Shown: positions 29,827 to 34,000 of the stretch, one piece after another
Layout: every line of letters begins with the position of its first letter
Numbering within the stretch: the first letter of the stretch is position 1
Assembly: GCA_965370045.1 (NCBI GenBank)
Contig: CBDUSI010000044.1
Coordinates: 1 to 34,000, forward strand
Direction of reading: 5' to 3'
Source: CAZONU01 sp965370045
GTDB lineage: Bacteria > Planctomycetota > SZUA-567 > JAKLDR01
Length of the DNA: 34,000 nucleotides
Made by a program: the position numbers and the translations under genes
Notes under the pieces: generated by a model
The model's input: only the letters and a program-made list of their open reading frames with translations
Database searches by the model: none
Told to the model about the DNA's origin: nothing

Positions 29827-30839
29827 CAGGCTTGCCGGGCGGCGCGGCGGCCGGCGATCTCGCGGGCCAGCTTGAGGGCCTCCAGCATGGAGCGCTCGGA
29901 GGCCGAGCCCCGCCCGGCGATGTCATAGGCAGTGCCGTGGTCCGGGCTGGTCCTGACCAAGGGCAGGCCCAGGGTGATGTTGACCCCCGAGTCGAAGGCC
30001 AGGGTCTTGAGCGCCACCAGGCCCTGGTCGTGGTACATGGCCAGCACCGCGTCGAACTCGCCGGCCAGGGCCTTGTGAAAGGCGGTGTCGGCGGGCAGGG
30101 GCCCGGAGGCGCGGATGCCCTTCTCCCTGGCGGCCTCGACCGCCGGGGTTATCTTCTCGGCTTCTTCCGTACCGAAGCGCCCGGCCTCCCCGGCGTGCGG
30201 ATTAAGGGCCAGGACCGCGATGCGCGGGGCCGCAATGCCGAAGTCCTTGCGAAGGCCGCGCTCCAGGGCCTTGAGGCGCAGGGCCACCACTTCCGCGGTT
30301 ATCGCCGCGGGCACATCGGACAGGGCGAGATGCGTAGTCACCACCGCGACGCGCAGCCCGCCGCCGACCAGGAGCATGAGCTCCTTGCCGGACGCGCCCG
30401 CCAGGGCGGCCAGCAGCTCGGTGTGCCCGGGGAACTCGCGGCCGGCGAGCCCCAGCCCCTCCTTGGTGAGCGGCGCGGTCACCAGACCCGCGACCTGGCC
30501 CCGCAGCGCCAGGCGCGCGGCGGTCTCGACGGCCAGCGCGGCGTTCTCGGCGAACTCGGCGGAGAGGCTGCCGAAGGAGCCGGCGAAGGGCAGGGGCGCG
30601 GCGTCCAGGACGCCAAGCCTGAGGCCCTTGGCGGCCAGGTCCTTGGGACTCTCCACTGACGGCAACTGGATGTCGATTTCCAGCAGCCGCGCGGTGACCG
30701 CGAAGACCTCCCGGGAGCCGACCAGCAGCAAGGGCCCGGCAGCGGCGGCCTCGCGGTGGCGAGCGGCCTTGAGAATCACTTCGGGGCCGATCCCCGCGGC
30801 GTCGCCCATGGTCACGGCCAAGGGAAGTTTCGCGCTCAT
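29826..30839 (-). CDS. pdxA: 4-hydroxythreonine-4-phosphate dehydrogenase PdxA
   Basis: A 337-residue NAD-dependent dehydrogenase of pyridoxal-5'-phosphate synthesis (DXP-dependent route). Motifs are LAVTMGDAAGIGPEVILKA at the N-terminus, VTAPLTKEGL, FPGHTELLA with the first metal-ligand His (H139), H170 in TTHLAL, ALNPHAGEAGRFGTEE, and LAMYHDQGLVALKTLAFDSGVNITLGLP with H270. SPDHGTAYDIAGRGSA closes the active site. A 12-residue upstream extension is possible, but it would read through the promoter. The ATG at 30839 lies 7 bp after a TATTAT box with no ribosome-binding site, so translation is probably leaderless. rsmA follows with a one-base overlap. Confidence 0.96.
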   Translation of the reverse strand: MSAKLPLAVTMGDAAGIGPEVILKAARHREAAAAGPLLLVGSREVFAVTARLLEIDIQLPSVESPKDLAAKGLRLGVLDAAPLPFAGSFGSLSAEFAENAALAVETAARLALRGQVAGLVTAPLTKEGLGLAGREFPGHTELLAALAGASGKELMLLVGGGLRVAVVTTHLALSDVPAAITAEVVALRLKALERGLRKDFGIAAPRIAVLALNPHAGEAGRFGTEEAEKITPAVEAAREKGIRASGPLPADTAFHKALAGEFDAVLAMYHDQGLVALKTLAFDSGVNITLGLPLVRTSPDHGTAYDIAGRGSASERSMLEALKLAREIAGRRAARQA

Positions 30840-30846
30840 GGACGCG

Positions 30847-30875
30847 ATAATAGCGACCCCGCCCCGCCGCCGCAA
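30847..30875 (-). promoter_or_regulatory. Promoter giving a probable leaderless pdxA transcript
   Basis: On the minus strand TTGCGG (30870-30875), a 17-bp spacer and TATTAT (30847-30852), then 7 bp to the ATG. The geometry is the same as at thiL. Confidence 0.65.
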
Positions 30876-30986
30876 GGCGCTGCAGGCGGGCGGCGCCGCA
30901 GAAAGGAAGTTGCGAGCTGAAAGTTGCCAGTCCGGGGGTTGGCCATGCGCGGAAAAAGTCCGGGATTAGGGCAAGTGTTCAGTGGT

Positions 30987-31021
30987 CTGAAAACCGACCG
31001 CCGAAAACTGAAAACCGTGGT
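30987..31021. repeat. Degenerate heptamer tandem repeat
   Basis: Five consecutive 7-bp units: CTGAAAA, CCGACCG, CCGAAAA, CTGAAAA, CCGTGGT. It lies in the 290-bp gap (30840-31129) between pdxA and the HEAT gene. No gene was seen in this gap; a further fragment AAGTTGCCAGTCC near 30917 may belong to the same repeat class. Confidence 0.6.
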
Positions 31022-31129
31022 CTACTTGGCCAAAGTCGGGAAAATGTTTCTGAACCACACGGCTTGCCGGCCCGCTACGGCGCGGTGAGAACCGCACCCG
31101 CTGGTCGTCGACCTGGAGCTGAACGCGGG

Positions 31130-31732
31130 CTAATTCGCGTCCCTCTTCTCGGCAGCCTTGATCTTCTCCAGCGCCTCGGCGGCGGCTTGGCGGACGTCGG
31201 GATTGCGGTCTCGTGTCGCAGCTGTCAGTTCAGGGATGGCAAAGCCGGCCTCTGCTTCAAGAAGGCCCAGCTGAAAGGCGGCCTCCACCCGCACGTCATC
31301 ACGAGTGTTGCGCAAGGCCCTTCCAAGTGCGCTCAGGCCCTGCTTGCCACAGCTGCGGAGAAGCACCACTGCTGTGGGCCCATCGGGAGCCAGCGCCTTC
31401 GGGCAACGCAGGTATCGCTCTATAAGCCGAGCCGCTCTGGCTTGCCCGCCGTGTCGATGTATGACCGCCAGGGAGCCGACCTCGTCCGTCGTATGCGTAC
31501 GCAACCGGACCCGGCCACCATACTTCCGCAACTCCTGATGGGCTTCCTCCTCGCCAATCTCAAGGCGCGCTTTCACAAGGCTTCGAGCCTGCATCACCGG
31601 CACAACCACCTTCCAGCACACCAGACCCGCGGTGAGGAGCAGGGAAAGCGCGATCCCCCAATACACGTAGATGCGCTTGGAGCGGGGCTTGGCCGCGGCG
31701 GCGGATTCGCTCTCGGGCGCGGGCGGGTTCAT
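31130..31732 (-). CDS. Membrane-anchored HEAT-repeat protein
   Basis: A 200-residue protein. A short Ala/Ser/Glu-rich cytoplasmic start precedes a membrane helix at about 22-46 (YVYWGIALSLLLTAGLVCWKVVVPV). The outer part ends in two or three HEAT-type helical pairs: GLSALGRALRNTRDDVRVEAAFQLGLLEAEAGFAIPELTAATRDRNPDVRQAAAEALEKIKAAEK, with the Asp-x-Val-Arg-x-x-Ala-Ala pattern typical of HEAT/PBS-lyase repeats. Function is unknown, probably protein binding. The start ATG 31732 lies 8 bp after a TATGTT box with TTGACC 17 bp further up and no usable ribosome-binding site, so the message is probably leaderless. Confidence 0.75.
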   Translation of the reverse strand: MNPPAPESESAAAAKPRSKRIYVYWGIALSLLLTAGLVCWKVVVPVMQARSLVKARLEIGEEEAHQELRKYGGRVRLRTHTTDEVGSLAVIHRHGGQARAARLIERYLRCPKALAPDGPTAVVLLRSCGKQGLSALGRALRNTRDDVRVEAAFQLGLLEAEAGFAIPELTAATRDRNPDVRQAAAEALEKIKAAEKRDAN

Positions 31733-31740
31733 ATCACGAA

Positions 31741-31769
31741 AACATAGCCTCCCCGTTGGGCGGGGTCAA
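31741..31769 (-). promoter_or_regulatory. Promoter giving a probable leaderless HEAT-gene transcript
   Basis: On the minus strand TTGACC (31764-31769), a 17-bp spacer and TATGTT (31741-31746), then 8 bp to the ATG at 31732. A GGGGAGG motif lies inside the spacer and would not be transcribed. Confidence 0.65.
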
Positions 31770-31820
31770 GAGGAGCAGGGAATTAAGGATTGCGTCCCCG
31801 GAATCAGGTCACTCCTCCAC

Positions 31821-31985
31821 CTATTTCCAGTCCCACCACTCCCTCGGGTAAATATTGCGGCCAGGCTTGCGCTCCGGCGGGTGGTCCTCCATCAGTCGGT
31901 CACCCTTCTTGGCCGCCCGGCATAGAGCCAAGGCGAAGAACAGGCCGAGGCCCACGACCAGGACGACGATCACAATTGCAATCAC
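31821..31985 (-). CDS. Small single-pass membrane protein, 54 residues
   Basis: A short ORF starting at GTG 31985 with GGAGGGTGG 5-7 bp upstream. The first 22 residues are a strongly hydrophobic helix (MIAIVIVVLVVGLGLFFALAL), then a basic/acidic tail with DHPPERKPGR and a Trp-rich end, REWWDWK. The third-position GC pattern and the sharp hydrophobic-then-charged design argue for a real gene. It ends 52 bp upstream of the -35 box of the HEAT gene. It is unknown; it could be a regulatory micro-membrane protein or a toxin-like peptide. Confidence 0.55.
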   Translation of the reverse strand: MIAIVIVVLVVGLGLFFALALCRAAKKGDRLMEDHPPERKPGRNIYPREWWDWK

Positions 31986-32009
31986 TAGGCCACCCTCCGC
32001 GAATCCGCG

Positions 32010-32099
32010 TTAAAGATGCTCCGGCAACACGTTGCCGACGAAGGCGAACGACGAGAGGACCGGCACGTGCAGGTTGTCGCCGTAGTAGAGATAATTCAC
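32010..32099 (-). pseudogene. Relic of a site-specific DNA-methyltransferase start
   Basis: A 29-codon ORF from GTG 32099, with GGAAGAGG upstream. It begins with NYLYYGDNLHV, which matches the usual N-terminus of type III-like/beta-group adenine-specific DNA methyltransferases (M-NYLYYGDNLDVL). The reading then departs (PVLSSFAFVGNVL...) and stops, so the catalytic DPPY region is missing. The simplest reading is a deleted methyltransferase gene. The match is short, so confidence is limited. Confidence 0.4.
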
Positions 32100-32151
32100 C
32101 GGCCTCTTCCGGGGCTTTTGGCACGTTTGGCGCGCCGCCCCCCAAGCCCAT

Positions 32152-32177
32152 AAAAAAGGAGCGCCGCCGGCCGCTCC
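32152..32177 (-). terminator. Intrinsic terminator of the candidate RNA
   Basis: On the minus strand GGAGCG, an 8-nt loop and CGCTCC are followed directly by TTTTTT. Confidence 0.65.
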
Positions 32178-32384
32178 CACCACGCAGGCCCGCTAGAGCC
32201 CATCGCAAGAAAGCAAGCACGGACGACGCTCCCAAATTGGGAACGCCGATCCGGTACTTTGCCGTCCCTTGCGACTCCCACCGGCCGAAGCCGGGGCTAG
32301 CGGTTTGCATGGTGAGACGCCAAAGCTCGAATCGAGCTTCAGTCAGTTTGTCTTGACACTACTCCTCCCGCGGCACCTCCCTTC
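32152..32384 (-). ncRNA. Candidate small RNA or long attenuated leader
   Basis: A promoter at 32391-32419 and a T6 terminator at 32152-32177 frame about 230 nt on the minus strand with no ORF that ends before the terminator. Predicted elements are an 8-bp self-complement AAGCTCGA/TCGAGCTT (32321-32337), a CCGGC-UUCG-GCCGG tetraloop hairpin (32281-32294), and a CGTTCCC/GGGAGCG stem (32228-32246). The 5' end (GGAG, UGCCGC) can pair with GCGGCG-CUCC in the terminator, which suggests an alternative fold. It is either an independent RNA or the attenuated leader of the decayed methyltransferase gene. No known RNA family is recognised. The stretch 32385-32493 beyond it holds only the promoter and a degenerate repeat. 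Confidence 0.35.
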
Positions 32385-32390
32385 GGAGAT

Positions 32391-32419
32391 AGAATACCTC
32401 AATTGGGCGGTCAGGTCAA
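32391..32419 (-). promoter_or_regulatory. Sigma-70-type promoter of the candidate RNA
   Basis: TTGACC (32414-32419), a 17-bp spacer and TATTCT (32391-32396) on the minus strand. Transcription should start near 32384. It points towards the candidate RNA and the methyltransferase relic. Confidence 0.55.
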
Positions 32420-32493
32420 GGATTCTCCCAACTCGAAACTTTCAACGCGTAACTCGTGCTACATAAATAGGTAAACTGGCCCCGGGAAACCCG

Positions 32494-33123
32494 CTACTTG
32501 CCTGACGGTTTCTTGTCGTCGCGCGAAAAGCCGATGCGGCCTCGCTGCTCAGCTTCCTTTTCCGCAGCGAACCTCTCTTGCACGACGATGACTCCGCGGG
32601 TCGTTGGACTGACCAGAACCCCACGTGCAGTCTCTGCCTTCTGGGAGATCAACCCCTTTTCTTCCAGATGGGTCAGCATCTCGATCATTTCGTCCGCATC
32701 TTTTGCCCAATAGAGAGGCGGATCAATGTCGCGCCCGATATCCACGGTGCTCCCGGCCCCCTTGGAGTTCTTGACGATTTCCTTGAGCATTCTGTGTGTG
32801 CGCTCCTCCGGGTCGACGTCTTCCATTTCTTTCGCAAGGGCCTCGTAATTGTTCGTCCTGAGGTGTGACCTGTCGTGATGCCTTGTGTAGATTGACAGCC
32901 AGCTCTTGGTATCGCGGCTCTTAATCTCGACGGAGGCCATATCGGAGGTATTGAGCGTGAGTTCCAGCAGGTGGTCGATGCGACAGTTTCCGCACCGGGC
33001 ACACACATAGGTGTTATAGGTCGCATTCGCATTGGGCAGTTCCCAAACCCGTGCTGCTGTCCCGCAAAGTGAACATGGGCCCGGTTTTTCGTTCCCACAA
33101 GGTGGGGGTGGAAGTGGGTTCAT
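32494..33123 (-). CDS. Unrecognised protein with N-terminal zinc ribbon and C-terminal helical/winged-helix part
   Basis: A 209-residue protein from ATG 33123 behind a strong AAAGGAGG. Longer readings from 33234 cross the promoter and are rejected. Near the start CSLCGTAARVWELP and YVCARCGNCRID give two CxxC pairs, a zinc ribbon. The middle, SWLSIYTRHHDRSHLRTNNYEALAKEMEDVDPEERTHRMLKEIVKNS, is helical. Residues about 140-195, DIDPPLYWAKDADEMIEMLTHLEEKGLISQKAETARGVLVSPTTRGV, look like a winged helix. This plan resembles uncharacterised zinc-ribbon proteins I associate with accessory and defence contexts, but I cannot name the family. Base composition is less GC-rich than the core genes, which suggests acquisition. 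Confidence 0.65.
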   Translation of the reverse strand: MNPLPPPPCGNEKPGPCSLCGTAARVWELPNANATYNTYVCARCGNCRIDHLLELTLNTSDMASVEIKSRDTKSWLSIYTRHHDRSHLRTNNYEALAKEMEDVDPEERTHRMLKEIVKNSKGAGSTVDIGRDIDPPLYWAKDADEMIEMLTHLEEKGLISQKAETARGVLVSPTTRGVIVVQERFAAEKEAEQRGRIGFSRDDKKPSGK

Positions 33124-33205
33124 GGTCTCGTCCTCCTTTTCACGAACACTAAAAGGGGTCAGGAGCCTTTTCCCGGCGAATTCCCCGCCCCGTTTCCTCC
33201 TGTCA

Positions 33206-33234
33206 AGTATGCCGCCGCCGGGCGCGGAAGTCAA
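33206..33234 (-). promoter_or_regulatory. Promoter of the zinc-ribbon gene
   Basis: On the minus strand TTGACT (33229-33234), a 17-bp spacer and CATACT (33206-33211). A second TTGACA follows at once, overlapping the -10 box, but it has only a poor -10 (GAATTC). The leader before the ATG at 33123 is about 75 nt. Confidence 0.5.
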
Positions 33235-33240
33235 GCGCTC

Positions 33241-33275
33241 AGTCTGGAGTCCGGAGTCTGGTGTCTGGAGTCTGG
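33241..33275. repeat. Heptamer tandem repeat, AGTCTGG x5
   Basis: Five exact-length 7-bp units: AGTCTGG, AGTCCGG, AGTCTGG, TGTCTGG, AGTCTGG. A related pair TGTCAGT/TGTCAGA lies at 33294-33307 and TTGCCAG/TTGTCAA near 33444. The 348-bp gap 33124-33471 holds no gene, only these repeats and two promoters. Confidence 0.75.
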
Positions 33276-33408
33276 AGGAGATATGTGGCCGGCTGTCAGT
33301 TGTCAGAAGCCGGGGCGTGTACCGGGCTCAAAATCGGCCTTTTTTACGCTTTTAACCGCCATCCATACAGCTACTTACGTTTTCTCTGCGTTATTCTGCA
33401 TTATCTGC

Positions 33409-33437
33409 TTGACATTCTGGCCGCTTCGGTGTATATT
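33409..33437 (+). promoter_or_regulatory. Strong promoter of the 3'-truncated HTH gene
   Basis: A perfect TTGACA (33409-33414), a 17-bp spacer and TATATT (33432-33437). It lies 34 bp before the GTG at 33472. Confidence 0.7.
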
Positions 33438-33471
33438 ATAGTAGTTGCCAGTTGTCAAAGGAGCGGACTTC

Positions 33472-34000
33472 GTGATAAAGGACACGGCCAGCCGGGAACC
33501 CGCCGTCCCCCGCGAGGGAGACAATGGCAGTTCTCCGTGCGCCTCCGTGTCCTCTGTGTCCTCCGTGGTGAAAGATATTCCCTTCCCCCGGGAGGTCCTG
33601 ATCGACGCCGCGCGGCTCAAGGCCCGGGGCGCGGAGTGGGAGGCCATCGCCACGACTACCGGCGCCAACGTCGGCGATCTGGTCACTTTCAGCATCGACC
33701 ACCCCGAGGTCTGGGGGCCGCTGTACGAGCGCGCCGAGAAGCTGCGTTTACAGGAGGCCGAGGGCCAGACCATCAAGGGCCTGTGCACGCTGCTCAAGGG
33801 CGATGACGAGGAGGCTTCTGAGAGCGCGGCGAAAGAGCTATTGGTGCATCGCAGACATGTGGAGAGACGGCGAAGCGGGGGAAGAAGCTGTCGTCTCCCG
33901 GAGCGGGGCCTCGTGCCCCCGACGGGAGGCGAGTCGCTTGCCGAAACCACGCCAGGAGGGCGGAACCTCACGATTTGCCAGGGAGGGCAAAAGCCATCGT
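33472..34000 (+). CDS. Partial HTH/terminase-small-subunit-like protein, cut by the window end
   Basis: At least 176 residues from GTG 33472, open at the window end. AAAGGAG lies 8 bp upstream, after a strong promoter, which decides the start. Residues 1-33 come partly from a 9-bp tandem repeat read as Ser-Val-Ser units. Residues about 38-130 are helical, with FPREVLIDAARLKARGAEWEAIATTTGANVGDLVTF, then HPEVWGPLYERAEKLRLQEAEGQTIKGLCTLLKGDDEEASESAAKELL. The 'arginine/alanine helix, W-x-x-IA, HP-x-W, late LL...AA-x-x-LL' plan resembles phage terminase small subunits and homeodomain-like HTH proteins. From about residue 134 the translation looks less protein-like and the DNA contains nested inverted repeats, so a frameshift or earlier end is possible. 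It may mark the edge of a prophage or mobile element. Confidence 0.5.
   Translation, partial: MIKDTASREPAVPREGDNGSSPCASVSSVSSVVKDIPFPREVLIDAARLKARGAEWEAIATTTGANVGDLVTFSIDHPEVWGPLYERAEKLRLQEAEGQTIKGLCTLLKGDDEEASESAAKELLVHRRHVERRRSGGRSCRLPERGLVPPTGGESLAETTPGGRNLTICQGGQKPS
33534..33570 (+). repeat. 9-bp tandem repeat inside the coding region
   Basis: TCCGTGCGCC, TCCGTGTCC, TCTGTGTCC, TCCGTGGTG followed by AAAG. Very similar 'CTCTGTGTCCTCCGTGGTGAA' strings are widespread intergenic repeats in many bacterial genomes. Here the repeat is read through in frame near the start of the 33472 gene. Confidence 0.65.

Noticed and set aside
31900..32310. 136-codon minus-strand ORF
   Set aside because: It crosses the T6 terminator, contains no motif and has random-looking Arg/Gly/Pro content. 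It also overlaps the better supported 54-codon gene and methyltransferase relic.
32321..32337. Palindrome resembling a tRNA T-arm
   Set aside because: The loop does not fit TTCRANY and no acceptor, D or anticodon arm can be placed around it.
33375..33971. 198-codon minus-strand ORF at the window end
   Set aside because: It reads the 9-bp repeat and the promoter region of the plus-strand gene in antisense, is Ser/Arg/Pro-rich, and has no ribosome-binding site of note.
1..34000. CRISPR arrays, intact transposases, rRNA and tRNA genes
   Set aside because: Looked for on both strands. No regularly spaced long repeats, no transposase motifs and no tRNA or rRNA signatures were found.

Overview
The window is GC-rich, gene-dense bacterial chromosome. 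No ribosomal RNA, tRNA or CRISPR array was found. The gene content suggests a member of the Planctomycetota or a neighbouring lineage of the PVC/Hydrogenedentota type. Pointers are an ECF sigma factor fused to a membrane segment and a large beta-propeller, a PknB-type kinase with an extracytoplasmic tail, several genes carrying a variant of the planctomycete H-X9-DG pilin-type motif, a MtaA/UroD-like decarboxylase, a FAD_oxidored protein, and many secreted TPR or lipoproteins. This assignment is inference; a ribosomal-protein or YebC/RsmA phylogeny would settle it.

Layout. Positions 95-2507 (+) hold a UroD-family methyltransferase/decarboxylase and a secreted TPR-like protein. Positions 2520-7747 (-) run from a short ORF through yebC, ruvC, a NYN-domain RNase (yacP type), the flagellar sigma factor fliA and its anti-sigma factor flgM (behind a sigma-28-type promoter) to thiL and a DMT permease. 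Positions 7784-13001 (-) hold the 1112-residue ECF sigma/propeller fusion, rpsT and a TPR protein. Positions 13163-14613 (+) are a translationally coupled ABM-monooxygenase/iron-ADH pair, convergent with a serine/threonine kinase (14688-16898, -).

Positions 17151-20737 (+) hold a glycerophosphodiesterase, then an HTH/zinc-ribbon regulator with an iterated GATAG site in its promoter. Behind the regulator come three tandem membrane-anchored paralogues with an H-x10-DA motif and a related fourth protein. Positions 20983-24196 (+) are nadE and a three-lipoprotein cluster of YcfL, LpoB and COG3014 type. Positions 24200-28852 (-) hold a C45/Ntn-hydrolase lipoprotein overlapping a FAD oxidoreductase, then two paralogous signal-anchored proteins each built from two copies of an apparently undescribed module. 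Positions 28966-30839 (-) are the classical pdxA-rsmA pair.

From about 30.8 kb to the end the sequence is accessory in character. It has heptamer repeats, a HEAT-repeat membrane protein, a tiny membrane protein, a relic of a DNA methyltransferase start, a candidate small RNA, an unrecognised zinc-ribbon protein, and a 3'-truncated HTH/terminase-small-subunit-like gene whose N-terminus contains a 9-bp tandem repeat.

Two themes cut across the window. First, at least four genes (thiL, the 13001 TPR gene, pdxA and the HEAT gene) have a good -10 box only 7-8 bp before the start codon and no usable ribosome-binding site, so leaderless transcription looks common. Second, GTG and TTG starts with 4-bp GTGA/ATGA overlaps are frequent, indicating extensive translational coupling.
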